The notes beneath the pieces are model-generated. The model was given only the letters and a program-made list of their open reading frames with translations. It did not search any database and was not told the origin of the DNA. Of a stretch of 64,000 nt of DNA, positions 45,175-55,987 are shown in pieces. Every line of letters starts with the position of its first letter. The stretch's first letter is position 1. Both the position numbers and the translations under genes were made by a program. Source of the stretch: Chrysaora quinquecirrha (lineage: Eukaryota; Cnidaria; Scyphozoa; Semaeostomeae; Pelagiidae); contig JACTAT010000274.1 of assembly GCA_014526335.1 (NCBI GenBank), positions 1 to 64,000 on the forward strand, in the 5' to 3' direction.

Positions 45175-46178
45175 CTACCGAGAGCCCCAGAACTGTTGAT
45201 TGGATTTACCAAAATGTGGTTGTTGTTTAAAAGCGAGGCAGTCCCGTTTGAAATGATTGAGGCCGTGACAGAAATGGCAACGGATGTTGACATCAGAAGA
45301 TTGGTTCATGTGAAATCCATCTGGCTGGAATTGTGTAGCAGGGTATTGAAACGGCCTGCGGGAATTCTGCGTGTAACGTGGGCGTTGTTGTCTTCCTCTC
45401 GGCTGGGACTGTTGGTACTGCTGTGTTGGTGATGAAACCGGAACCGAAAATTGGCTTCTCAAAGCATTTATTTCGTCTTGTTGTGCTTCCAGCTTCTTTT
45501 GTGTGATGTTGGCTTGCTCATCGAATTTTGATGACAGCAACATGATTGCGTCGAGGGTAGTATCGGCAATGGGGGGCTGAAGAGGCTGGGGGGCGGGCGG
45601 GTAGTTGGGCTGGCAGCAAGGACTTTGGAGGGATATTTTTCGTCGAATGGACCGGATGTAGAAGCTGAGAGGTGGACAATGGCATCTCGACTGGCCTTTA
45701 GAAGATCTTGTGGACTTACTGTTGGATCGTAAGGATTTTTGCAGAAAATGAAAAGGTTTCGTCGCAAATTCACAGGGATCCCTTGTAAGAATTTTCTTTT
45801 AACTGCACGGTTTATTTCTTCGTTCTCGGCAGATGGATTGGCAGCACGAAATGTTTGTATGAGGCTTGTCATAAACTCCTCTTCGCTTTCGTCCATGTTT
45901 TGAATGCGTCGCTCGAAATCCGCCATTTTAGCTTCACGATCTGAAGGTGAGTCGAAGATAGCTTTTAACTGTTCTTTTAGGGCGCTAAATTTCTGAGGTT
46001 CTTGTTTGGAATCCTCAAATTGATCCAGGCAGAAAATTTGACCGCGAACAAGGTCATCTTGTTTGTCCGCGATGACACAACAACGCTCAAATCTTTTGAG
46101 CCACTGATTTAGGTTGATGTTCCCGTTACCGGTGAACTCTCTAGTTTACTGAAGACAATATTTAAAGCAGACATGGCG
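45175..46178 (-). pseudogene. Gypsy gag, frameshifted
   Basis: ATG at about 46176 opens MSALNIVFSKLESSPVTG. The frame shifts near 46125 into LNQWLKRFERCCVIADKQ...MADFERRIQNMDESEEEF, and again near 45550 to reach a CCHC knuckle (CHFCHGLNHFKRDC, about 45240-45285). It is a typical single-knuckle gypsy gag. Confidence 0.85.
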
Positions 46179-46207
46179 GCAGGGTTCAAAAAAGCTCCTG
46201 TCACCAG

Positions 46208-46366
46208 TGTTATCACGATATAATCAAGTCAAAGGACACAATAATAAACAACGTGTGCTCACCATGCTATAATAGAATATCTGAGAGCGATACAAAGCAC
46301 GAGGTCTAGATTATGTAATATAAGATAATTTATGCTAATTTATGTATATGTTTTCCGGGGATAACA
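46208..46366 (-). repeat. Gypsy 5' LTR
   Basis: 159 bp, matching 41089-41247; followed on the minus strand by the primer-binding site. Confidence 0.95.
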
Positions 46367-46369
46367 CCA

Positions 46370-46620
46370 CCTAAGACGCTCTTTTTTGCCAAAATGTAAC
46401 AATAGATTGACCGCAAATATACGGAAGTAAACTTTGAAGTCGCCGTAAGTGTCGGCGTTAATGGTATCATTAACAAAACGCAATCACTTGACAATAAACA
46501 TCAATTAGCACAATTTGCTACTGTGGCGCACCGGTTTAAACCACCGCTTTCTTAAACTAGAGGTCTGGAGGGAGATCGATCCCCAATTCACGGCAATCTC
46601 AATATTTTTTATGATCGATT
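46370..46620 (+). repeat. SINE-like repeat with tRNA-like 3' segment, copy 1
   Basis: A body beginning GACGCTCTTTTTTGCC and containing GAAGTAAACTTTGAAGTCGC (46424-46443) is followed by a tRNA-like part with box A-like GTGGCGCACCGGTTTAAACC and box B-like GAGATCGATCCCC. A second copy is at 52130-52390 on the minus strand. The tRNA-like part follows the body, the reverse of the usual SINE order. Confidence 0.6.
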
Positions 46621-46639
46621 AGTTTTCATTTTCATTTCT

Positions 46640-47205
46640 TCATATTGAAATTATTTATTGTAACAACTGTATCCGTTTATGCCCTTCAGTAAAGTTTTTT
46701 CATTTTTGGTCTTCAATTTCAATAGTTTCGTTTACTTCTTTTAATGCTTTCAATAGTTTTGTGGTCCGCAGGTGCATAAAAGTAAACGAGTACCATGAAA
46801 AGAATACATATAGATTATATTAACATTTATTTACTGGACATCTGTACATCTGTCCCTCAATTTTGGATAAAAAATTTTTCAGGTTGATATAATAATGACT
46901 ATGGTATAATATTTCAAATAAATTGATTATGATTGAGCGAAAATCACGGTTGGGCTTAATTTACATGAATCGTGCGTGAAAGTCGACATAAATATGTTTT
47001 CGAATGGCAATCAACTGTTAAAGTAGCGATTAGTGGTGATTACTCATTGGCAATTAGGTCGGGAGATAGATTCTTTGTTTATGCAAGCCAGCCAGAGTCT
47101 CGACAATCTTCAGTTAAGATGTCGATAAACTTCGCAAGAGTTTCTATACGCCACAAGCTCTCTCCGTTCTCTCCTCTTTATTGAAAATAACACAAAATCT
47201 TAAAA
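46640..47205. other. Unassigned spacer
   Basis: A 70-residue plus-strand frame (46972-47184) is unrecognised. No other feature is seen. Confidence 0.4.
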
Positions 47206-47209
47206 CTAT

Positions 47210-47569
47210 GTATTGATGTTATCCCTCCACAGTACTGAACTGCCTCCACTGTACTGATGTTATCCCTCCGCTGTACTGAACAGCCTCCACTGTACTCAAT
47301 GCCATCCCCCCACACGCATCATGTTATCCCTCCACTGTACTGATGTTATCCCTCCACAAGCATCATGTTATCTCTCTACCTTACTGATGTTATCCCTCCA
47401 CAGTTCTGAACAGCCTCCATTGTACTCAATGTTATCCCCCCACACGCATCATGCTATCCCTCCACTGTACTGATGTTATCTCTCCACAGTACTGAACAGC
47501 CTTCACTGTACTGATGTTATCCCCCCACATGCATCATGTTATCCCTCCACTGTACTGATGTTATCCCTC
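47210..47569 (-). repeat. Satellite A, reverse orientation
   Basis: Array of CTCCACTGTACTGATGTTATCC, CTCCGCTGTACTGAACAGC and CCCCACACGCATCATGTTATC words. It is interrupted by the MITE at 47570 and resumes at 47983. Confidence 0.9.
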
Positions 47570-47982
47570 CCCCGGGGGTACTTCCATTGCTCAATATGCT
47601 AGACGTGCCGCCCAAATGGGTAACTTTTCAGCGTCAATTTCCCTACATATGGGTTGATTTTTCGTAAAGAATCTCTACACATGGGTAGTAAAATCATAGT
47701 AAAATACTTAAAACATTTTAGACATGCATTGCTTTGAAAAGCCTGATAAAAAGTGCGATTTACTTTTCAGCGCAAATGACTTTTCGACGCATTTAGAGTG
47801 GCCTCAGGCGTTAAATTGGGCTCAAACATTTGAGATATTGGTACAAATCGGTAAAGAATTTCGTTGTTTTTTCTATACATGGGTACCACGAGAAACAGAA
47901 TTTATCGGTAGACATGCGTGGGTTTGGAAAAACTGGGCGGCACGTCTTGTCATTCGAACAATGAAGTACCCCCCCCCCCGGG
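47570..47982. mobile_element. 413-bp MITE inserted in satellite A
   Basis: Inverted ends read CCCGGGGGTACTTC(C)ATTG and share AGACGTGCCGCCCA about 30 bp inside. ATCCCTC flanks both sides (47563-47569 and 47983-47989). The frame at 47724-48020 is unrecognised. Superfamily not assigned. Confidence 0.75.
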
Positions 47983-48140
47983 ATCCCTCAACTGTACTGC
48001 ACAACCTCCACTGTACTTAATGTTATCCCTCCGCTGTACTGAACAGCCTCCACTGTACTCAATGTTATCCCCCCACACGCATCATGTTATCCCTCCACTG
48101 TACTGCACAGCCTCCACTGTACTGCACAGACATTACCCCG
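47983..48140 (-). repeat. Satellite A, continuation
   Basis: Same words as 47210-47569, beyond the MITE. Confidence 0.85.
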
Positions 48141-48340
48141 GGTGATTGAAATCGATCATCAACTGTTGCAAGCCAAAGAACTCAGTCTGAATGGATTTTT
48201 ATTTACTTTATTCTTTATTGTATAGCGAAAACTGATAAATATTGTTACAGATAATCAGTGAACACTTTTTCCCTTATCCATGCACATCATACACTAATCT
48301 TTAGAAAAAATTAAATTGTTTTGATAATACCTATGTCAAA

Positions 48341-48452
48341 AGGGTCCATCACTGGTGGGGCGAAACCAGGATTTCAAAGATGAGAGGTGGGGCAGCCAAT
48401 GGGGCCTGATGGGGCAATCACCCCACCACTCAGTATGTTAAAAGATGCCCTG
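48341..48452 (-). mobile_element. Truncated copy of the CAGGGCATC TIR element
   Basis: On the minus strand it reads CAGGGCATCTTTTAACATAC then GTGGGGTGATTGCCCC, matching 19450-19561 over about 110 bp. Only one end is present. Confidence 0.7.
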
Positions 48453-48547
48453 TCTTAACACCATGATCAAGGAATCTGGGCCCACTGCTGTCTAGAATTT
48501 AAAGTGATGTGTTCGGGGGAATCAAGCAAACGAAACTACAATCAACA

Positions 48548-48725
48548 ACACCATCAATATCATCATGATTGTAATCATTGACATCATCATCATCAGATTC
48601 AGCATGTCATTATCATTATCGTTGTCATCATTGTCATGATCATTGTGACAATCATGGTCATCATCATCATCATCATCGTTGTGGTCATGATCATTGTGAT
48701 AATCATGATAATCATGATCATGATC
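48548..48725. repeat. (CAT/ATC)n microsatellite
   Basis: Degenerate trinucleotide tract with CATGATCATGATCATG clusters. His-rich and Ile/Met-rich frames are artefacts. Confidence 0.9.
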
Positions 48726-48734
48726 AGTTATCCT

Positions 48735-49530
48735 GCAGCTGTTATACAGCTGGACATGGATTCATTTGTGAAATCATTGTTTCATTGTTGTAAATTCTTG
48801 CCAACACTCTTTGGTAAGCGTTGTACCGCCACCCTTCGCACCTTGAAAGCACTGCTATGTTTCAAGAAAGCGTACGTTGGAATTTATATCACCCAAAAAA
48901 GAATTTACCTATACAAAAAGTCATTTGTTTTCTCTTTGTAGCTATATATAAAGACAAACATAAGTTCCAAAGTTCTACCCAAATTGTTCCACCCAAAGGA
49001 TGTTTAGATATCTATATTAAACAGCATATATAGAATATTTTTTATTTAAAAGGGGGAGGGTGTTAATTAGAAGAGGGCATTTATTTAAGGTTATATGGTG
49101 TTGAACAGATTTTTGTTCAAAACGGGTCTGTTTTTCATGATGATATCACAGGCCTACAACAATGCATGAACAGTAGTAAATAATCAACATTGTTTATATC
49201 AGAATAGAATTCACTATATGCTTGCATTTACTTGCTTTCCTGTTAACTGGGAAACAAGGTGAGTTCAAATGGTTGACCAAAAGGTGGACTTCTGTAAGTT
49301 ACATACCACATGAATTTCGGTTATGATTAAGTGATTCTCAACAAGTCTACACGGTACCTGCTGATTGCAGCTAATGTCTTTGCATAAAGACATCATCTCT
49401 ATATATAATGACCCTCTTCAAAAGGGAAAATTTGCTATTTTCAAACCAGAAATAGCTGAGTAAACTATTTTTACTGCTACTGCATTGAGAATTTTTTTAG
49501 ATTCCTGCTGCTTGTAATAATTTAAAATAT
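48735..49530. other. Unassigned spacer 3' of the Kelch gene
   Basis: Would contain the 3' UTR of the minus-strand KLHL gene. I see no separate gene. Confidence 0.4.
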
Positions 49531-49539
49531 TTTAATTTA

Positions 49540-51087
49540 TTAAATAATTCTCAGGGCAACACAGCTAAAGTTACAGCAAGTTTGCACTGACCCAATAACT
49601 CTCCATTCATTTGATTCTTTATTGTAATATTCAATGGTACTGGCAACCCTTCCTCCAACAACATAAATTCTTCCATTCACAACAGCAACTCCATGATTTC
49701 TTCTGCCATAGTTCAATGGTGCTATATTTTTGTACCATTTATTTTCATTTGGGTTGAACACTTCAACAGAATTTGCATACTGTTCAACATTGTGATTGCC
49801 TCCAATGGCATAAAGTTCATTTCCAACAACTGCAACTCCTAGACTCCAACGAGGTGTTTTCATTGATCTAATAACATTCCACTGGTTTATCTTTGGATCA
49901 TAATGTTCACAACTCTTCAATGACATCCAGTTATGGTCAAGTCCTCCTATAACATAGATTTTCCCCATCATTACACCTACACCTGGATAATATCTTGAGT
50001 GTGTCATCAATGGTAGATCAAACCAAGTCATTTCTTTAGTATCAAAACATTTACAAATCCGGGAACTATTGCCACCAACAAGATATAAATAACCATTAAA
50101 TTCACAAAGTCCTGCCCACTTGCATTGTATTTCAGGTCCAGCAGCAATGCATGACCACTTGCCATCAACTGCATCATATTTTGAAACACTGTTCTGTGAA
50201 ACTGAGTAAAGCTCTTCATTTGACACAACAACACGAAAGTAGTCCTCCCTTGATACATGGGCAAGTTTCATATTCTGCAGAGTACTCCACTGCAATGTAT
50301 CAATGTTAAAACACTGTACAGTGCTCAGTTTCTGTCCATCTGACCAGCCCCCTATGACAAAAATATCTTCTGATGAGGACCTTGCCTTAAAGCGGTTTGC
50401 AAGGCAATCACCAACACTCCTTTTTTTAGGATCAGATTTTGTTGACTGATATAAAAGTGCCTCTCTTATACAATCCTGGCCTAATTTAAAATTTTTCATC
50501 AAAAATTTTACACTGAAACTCTCTGCAAGATAATTAGGATTCATCAAGGAAAAACGAAGTTCTGGAATTATTCCATTAAACTCCACTTTACGTCTTTCTA
50601 AATCATGAAAGAGCCATTTCATGACAGCTTCTAACAAATATTCTTCTGATGGTACTTTAAGAAACTGGTTCGCAACTACCTGTTTTATATGTTCTGAAGA
50701 TAACAGCAGAAACTCATCTTCTTGGGGTATTTCAGCAAAATACCATGATATGAAACGTAGAGCTTGTTGATCTAAGCTGTTGAGGCCATAGTATTTAGCT
50801 AGTGAATACAATCCAAAGCAGTTCTTTAAAGACATATTCCTTCTCATGAATGTCTCACAATGATTAACCAAGCTCTCTAAATGAAGTGAAGTTGCTATAC
50901 CAACAACTCCTTCTACATTCAAAGCGTTTATGGAGATCTTTCCTGTATAAAAATAATTAATAATATCTTCTAATGCTTTTCCATCAATTCCCTTCATGCA
51001 TATCACCGGCTGTCTAGACTCTAAAAAGTCGGCTGTAAACATAGCTCTGAAATACGGAGAACAGGCTGCCAAAACAGCTTTGTGAGC
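49540..51087 (-). CDS. Kelch-like protein (BTB-BACK-Kelch), 5' end missing
   Basis: A continuous frame of about 515 codons. It starts inside the BTB domain (AHKAVLAACSPYFRAMFT) and continues with IINYFYTGKI, the BACK domain (about residues 75-185) and six Kelch repeats, for example VFVIGG-type, KIYVIGGLDHNW and RIYVVGGRVAST (about residues 240-510). Family members use BTB-BACK to bind CUL3 and the Kelch propeller to select substrates for ubiquitination; that role is inferred. The frame is closed by TAA at 51088-51090, so the first ~40 BTB residues must come from an upstream exon, joined near ATAAG/CT at 51088. None is found in the window. AATAAA overlaps the stop codon. Confidence 0.9.
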   Translation of the reverse strand, partial: AHKAVLAACSPYFRAMFTADFLESRQPVICMKGIDGKALEDIINYFYTGKISINALNVEGVVGIATSLHLESLVNHCETFMRRNMSLKNCFGLYSLAKYYGLNSLDQQALRFISWYFAEIPQEDEFLLLSSEHIKQVVANQFLKVPSEEYLLEAVMKWLFHDLERRKVEFNGIIPELRFSLMNPNYLAESFSVKFLMKNFKLGQDCIREALLYQSTKSDPKKRSVGDCLANRFKARSSSEDIFVIGGWSDGQKLSTVQCFNIDTLQWSTLQNMKLAHVSREDYFRVVVSNEELYSVSQNSVSKYDAVDGKWSCIAAGPEIQCKWAGLCEFNGYLYLVGGNSSRICKCFDTKEMTWFDLPLMTHSRYYPGVGVMMGKIYVIGGLDHNWMSLKSCEHYDPKINQWNVIRSMKTPRWSLGVAVVGNELYAIGGNHNVEQYANSVEVFNPNENKWYKNIAPLNYGRRNHGVAVVNGRIYVVGGRVASTIEYYNKESNEWRVIGSVQTCCNFSCVALRII

Positions 51088-51280
51088 TTATACAACTGGT
51101 TGGCCAATTCTCTATGCTGACAGCTAGTTCCTCATTTTGATTATTTTCATGTTAATGCTAATCCTTTGTAATCAGCATTTCCGCTTGCAGCTATATGGTG
51201 CAATACTTTCTTTATTTAACTTGCCTTCCCTTCTTGTGCTATCGAAATTGAGAAGCCGTTTATAGCAGAAGACAACGATG

Positions 51281-51411
51281 ATGGTGATGGTGATGATGAT
51301 AATGTTGATGACGAATCATATCACAGAATAGGGATATTGAAGATGATTTTGAGGATAATGATGATGATGATGATTATTATCATTATTATTATTATGATGA
51401 TGATGATGATC

Positions 51412-51449
<38 letters not shown>

Positions 51450-51525
51450 CATTATGACTATGGTGATGATATTTATGATTATCATGATGATGGTGGTTTT
51501 TTGATGTGATGATGCGAATGATGAC
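51281..51525. repeat. (ATG/GAT)n microsatellite
   Basis: Degenerate trinucleotide tract about 200 bp upstream of the Kelch frame. The poly-Ile frame on the minus strand is an artefact. Confidence 0.9.
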
Positions 51526-51544
51526 AATTGTGATCAGATGAACC

Positions 51545-52125
51545 GTTCCTGGAAGAAAGAGAAAATCAGAAAGCTTTCAGTCATAGATATAATATCTGCA
51601 GTCACGTATCTGTACTAAGAAATTAGAGCTCATAGGCAAAAGCAAAAATGCGTAACAAATAACTCCCTGTACCCCCCTGTACCGCATCCTTTTATCTGCG
51701 CTCTTCGTTTCAAATGTGCAATTCTAGAACCTTTAATAGCTATCAAACGAATTCGCATGTTATGCAGTTGACTTTATTCGACAATTCAAAGGACATAATA
51801 AAATTGATTGCCAACTTAAAGTCATTTATGTTCAGATGATTCTCGAAGCCCCAAACTATTAGAAAAAAATTTTCTGTCAAACTTGGCAACAATTTCTGCT
51901 GCGCAACAATTCCCTCTTCTCTTCACACGATGGTATTAACATGTTAGAGGACTTCTAGAAACTTCTGAAAATAAGAACCCAATAAAAAATCGTATGAAAT
52001 ATTCTAAAATCAAAGTCAACCCAAAGTCAATTTGAGCAGCATTTTGTAATATTGTAGTCAAACCTTTTTTGAAAGCTCTATCGAGCTGGCTTTTAGCAAA
52101 GAAAATCATGGTGTCAAATTTTTAT
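51545..52125. other. Unassigned spacer
   Basis: No supported feature. The missing first Kelch-gene exon was looked for here and not found. Confidence 0.4.
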
Positions 52126-52129
52126 TGTC

Positions 52130-52390
52130 GAAAATCTTGATGTAAAAAGGTTCCTGCATCGTGGATCGAACTCACAACCCTTTGCCCAAGCAACAAGCGC
52201 ATTATTCCACTGTGCTACACTAAAATTCGTTCCTAATTGATGTTTTTGGCAAGCAATTGTATCTTGCTAATGTTATCCACTAACGACACATTTTACGGCG
52301 ACTTCAAAGTTTACTTCCTAGTATTTGTAGTTTTTCTTTTGTGACGCTTTTTGGCAGGAAAAAGCGTCTGTATGCCTATTTGCTATGCAT
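52130..52390 (-). repeat. SINE-like repeat with tRNA-like 3' segment, copy 2
   Basis: On the minus strand the same body as 46370-46620 (shared 20+ bp identical core at about 52293-52318) is followed by a box A-like TAGCACAGTGGAATAATGCG and a box B-like GAGTTCGATCC. The tRNA-like part is better preserved than in copy 1. Confidence 0.65.
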
Positions 52391-52394
52391 ACAT

Positions 52395-52955
52395 GCGTTC
52401 TACGAACACCCTCTTAATATAAGCAGAGGCAAGCTATCGCAGTTCAACTCAAAGGTATTCGAAAACAGGAGAGAGACGGGTCCAGAAAATACCAAGACTT
52501 AAGGAAGTGTTCTAACCCATAAGCTTTTTTAAAACCGAAATTAGCTCCACAATAGCTGGAGAGGAATATATTAAATGCGGCATTTTTTTTCGAAGATGCG
52601 GAAAAAAGTTATCAACAGTTTTATCACGAACCTGGGAGCTCAGCGCTGTAAAGTGACTCCAGAGAAACTGCTTTAGATTGGTAAACCAGTCATACACAGA
52701 CAAGTTCTGCATTATGTTAATATCTCGAATAATTGACAAATCTGTTTTGTTTCTTTTGGTGTCATACGAAAAAGTGCACAAAGAGAATTGGACATTTCAT
52801 AGTTTGGGCCTAGCTCAATAAATATTTGATACAGAAATACAGCATTTTCAGAAAATATTATATCAAAATGGTAATGTTGCCTTGGATGAATAAAAGCTGA
52901 GAAACAATATATTTAAAAACTTCAGAAGCCAGCTGTTGAGAATTGCACCTTTGCT
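52395..52955. other. Unassigned spacer
   Basis: Contains an 89-residue minus-strand frame (52512-52781) with no recognisable domain. Confidence 0.35.
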
Positions 52956-52956
52956 A

Positions 52957-54418
52957 GAACATAGTCAATAGAAGTTAGGACTGGTCTGGAAGCCTATTGT
53001 CTTAACTCTTTGTCTCGATTTTAACGAGCCACTTGACCAAACTGAGGGGACGGGAATTGTTTGTCTGTTTGCGTTATGTACTGTACTATCCTTGATTTCT
53101 TTGCGAAACTTGGCGTTCACTGTACATAAACTTAATACATGATGGTTTAGATTGCTGGCTTTCGGGAAAGCGCGTGGTGACTAGTATTGAGCAATTTCAT
53201 TTCTCTCGAACATACTGAATATGTGAACATTTCAAATTTGTCTTTCCAAATTCACTGTTATTTTTCGTACAGAGAAATGCGGAAATAAATCTTGGTTTGG
53301 AAAAAATATAGACCTAATTAATTTATTCCTGATCGGGAGAATTTCGCTTATATTTCCAGAAGGTTCTCGCATTGGCGGATGTCACTATCTCGTAGAAGGA
53401 TTTCTAGGGATTTCTATCGAATGAATATTTTCAGCCGGAAAACGTTTTCTTTCCTGCGTGCAGCCAAAAGAGTAGAGATTACAGAAGTGGGAAGATTCTG
53501 TGAGAAGAATCTGAGGCGTTTGAGTTGAGCCTCAAACTTTGAGCTCCAGCCAGGGGCCGTTCACTCCCTTGAATCGCGTACATATTTTTGAAGAGTAAAA
53601 CAAATTTCCCTCGCTTGAGACTGCTAGCAGGTAAAGTTTTCCTCGATGTGGGAGAAACTAACATTTGGAATTTCAGCCAGTAGTTTCTCCTTTTCTCTGT
53701 CAATTGAGAGCAATTCTTTCTTCCCTAGCTGTGTTTTCTTCCGATCAAGAGTCTTCGAATTCTATTATTTTTCGCAAGGAGGAAGCTCTGAAGATTTTTT
53801 AATAAGTTTTGCTGAGTTTTTGAAGGATGTGGTTATCGATTCGGGTAGAGGGCTTTCGAAAAGAGAAAAGCGGGTGAAAAATAGGAACGAGTAAACGATA
53901 TGCAAACATTCAGAACTGAATGGTTTTTCCTCTAGAAAGTCTAATTTTTGTTTTTGGATGGCTTTGCTGCTTTTTTTTATTCAAGTTATTAATTGTAGCT
54001 ACAATAGAGCTTGTAAGACTGACTATTTTCCTGCTTAAAAAGAAATAGCGGAACTCTCCTAGCGGAAATTTTGCCCTGATTCTTATTTCTTGGTATCGGG
54101 AGAGACGTCTTTAGTACTGAAGAACGATCCCATTCAGGAGAAATTAGCTTTTATCCGCAGCCGAGTTGAACTGCTTATCATACGTGATGTTGCACTTATC
54201 TTTATCCAAGAATTTGAATGATAAACTGAACATTTCTCGTCGTTCCTGATCTTTTCTGGTGTTTTCTGCAGTCGATTCTCGAACGTTGTCCCCTCAGTTT
54301 GATCACATGACCAAAATAATTTGCGCGTTCAAGTTGTGCGGCCGAATTCAATAGAACAAAAGAAATTATGACAATAGGTTTCCAGACCAGTCCTCACTTC
54401 TATTGACTATGGCTAGAA
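52957..54418. mobile_element. Long TIR element
   Basis: Inverted arms share CATAGTCAATAGAAGT and GGACTGGTCTGGAA (left 52967-53005, right 54370-54412), and CAAACTGAGGGGAC deeper inside (53038 and, reversed, about 54290). The arms diverge beyond about 130 bp. The interior has only short unrecognised frames (53646-53894 + and 53479-53703 -). Termini and target duplication are not exact. Confidence 0.65.
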
Positions 54419-54419
54419 C

Positions 54420-55125
54420 TACTTTTGCTTTCAAAGTATCTCAAATCAAGTGAAAATTCCCAAATTTTCAAGCTGAAAATGCCAGTAGCTTTTTTGCTCC
54501 AATGATCAACATTTTAATATCAAAATGATCGGAAAGGCCTGTTCTTTTGCCTCGATGTGTAATTTTTTGATTGCGAATACGAGGCTTCCAAAATATAGCA
54601 GAAACTTAGGGCTGTGCTTGAAAGGTAGATCGAGCGCCGTACTGAAGCACTGTTGATTTCTGAAGACTGCTTGTTTTAAAATCAAAAAAGCCAGTTCGAA
54701 ACTTGCTCAAAATGAAAAAATAAGTCGTCAAATGAATTTATCAAGATCTTATTATGCTAAAATGATGTGTACTTTTTGCATTTACGTTCACAAGTTTTTT
54801 CAGAATCGAAAATTGTACAATTTTTGGCTGAAAATTATCGCTGCGGCCTATCAAAAACAGTGGGTTTCGTGGGTGATTGAGAGCTATTATCAATTGTCCA
54901 AGCACTTTTCTACATGTCCTTTTGTCGCTATTCTTACCATTATTGTTGTTTTTGTTGCTAAATTTCAAGAAACAAACTCCCTATTTTTTGCTGACGCCAT
55001 CCGAAAATATTTGCGTAAAAATACCTTTTTCCGTCAAATTTTGCATCTCTTATTTTGTAACACCCTAAAATTTTAATTTGAAGTTGAGCCGATTCGCGCC
55101 ATTTACTTTTTGTACGCAAGAAGAG
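54420..55125. other. Unassigned spacer
   Basis: The plus-strand frame 54732-55076 (114 residues, Phe-rich) shows no recognisable domain and may be chance. Confidence 0.35.
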
Positions 55126-55360
55126 CGCTTATAACTGTTTTTTGCGCGCTTTTAACTTCTTCTCCCTCTTGGTTACAGCATGGGCTGCAGGAGTCGTGGA
55201 ATTTTGAATGAAAAAGAACTTTTGATCGATAAATTGTCTATTTTGTATATCTCTCTCTGTATTCTGCTGCGAAGGCGCCATGTTATGCTCGCGCGTGGCT
55301 GATTGACGTGGAATTGAGCAATCATGTCACTCAAAATGAAAGTTGAAGCCTCTTCAGTAC

Positions 55361-55867
55361 TTAAATATCAGATGAATAAGACAGAAGAGAACTGGGAACA
55401 ATATAGTCTATTGTTTTTCCAGGATCGCGTTTTCTCCTCATGCTCGAAACATTCCTTAACTTGAAATAGAGGGATGCCCAAGCAATCCTTAGGGTAAATT
55501 CTCGAGACATACGGGGGCTCGTATTACAACGAAAGAAAGAGAGAAATAAAAACATAAGGTTTGTGGTTTTGTTGACTGATCTGGTTTCATTAACTCGAGG
55601 ACGACAATTAAAGTCGAAAAAGGACAGTGAGAATAATTTCTGTTGGACCAACATCACACTGGATTTCTCTTTCTATTTTTATTTGCGTACCATGCCATGT
55701 TTTCATTCTGAATCTTTTATTACAGTATTCTTAGAGAAAAGATATCCTAACTTGTTCAGTTTCAATCCTTGCAAAATTACAGAGCGACAATGCCTACTTC
55801 TAAATTTGGCAGGATTTTTTCTAGTAATTGAAGCGACCTACCTGTAAGCAAACTCGGGTTGGTCCAT
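55361..55867 (-). pseudogene. Mini-gene of TIR element X, copy 2, lacking the middle exon
   Basis: Exon 1 at 55867-55842 (ATGGACCAACCCGAG...TTACAG, donor GTAGGT) is phase 2, as in copy 1. Exon 3 at 55459-55361 encodes LRNVSSMRRKRDPGKTID... in 33 codons with a stop, the same length as copy 1. No equivalent of the winged-helix-like exon 2 is seen between them, so the gene is incomplete here. Confidence 0.4.
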
Positions 55868-55955
55868 TCTAAACACGCCTTGAAATTCCGTACCAAAAGA
55901 CTTGGAGTTTTGAAAATCCCTCCGCCCGTCTTTCGGGACCAAAGCTCACTTTCCT

Positions 55956-55987
55956 GTGTCATAGGTGTGACGTCACACCTATGACAC
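55956..55987. promoter_or_regulatory. CRE-centred palindrome, copy 2
   Basis: A perfect 32-bp palindrome with TGACGTCA at its centre, identical to 30734-30765 and extending by one further pair. It lies about 89 bp upstream of the copy 2 exon 1 ATG on the minus strand. Confidence 0.6.

Larger units (their letters stand above)
41089..46366 (-). mobile_element. Ty3/gypsy LTR retrotransposon, full length but decayed
   Basis: LTRs of 159 bp (41089-41247 and 46208-46366) run TGTTATC...GATAACA and differ at only a few positions. A polypurine tract (GAGGGGGGATAA on the minus strand) adjoins the 3' LTR and a primer-binding site TGGTGACAGGAGC follows the 5' LTR. Domain order is gag, protease, RT, RNase H, integrase. 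No clean target duplication is visible. Several frameshifts mean it is not autonomous. Confidence 0.95.

Noticed and set aside
48578..48941. His-rich and Ile/Met-rich protein
   Set aside because: The first part is a microsatellite translation and the remainder has no recognisable domain.
49540..51087. KLHL frame as a processed pseudogene
   Set aside because: The frame is intact over ~515 codons without stops, poly-A tail or flanking duplication, so a real 3' exon is more likely.
51321..51527. Poly-Ile membrane-like frame
   Set aside because: Microsatellite translation.
54732..55076. 114-residue Phe-rich frame as a gene
   Set aside because: No domain, no splice or promoter evidence, and composition fits AT-rich spacer.
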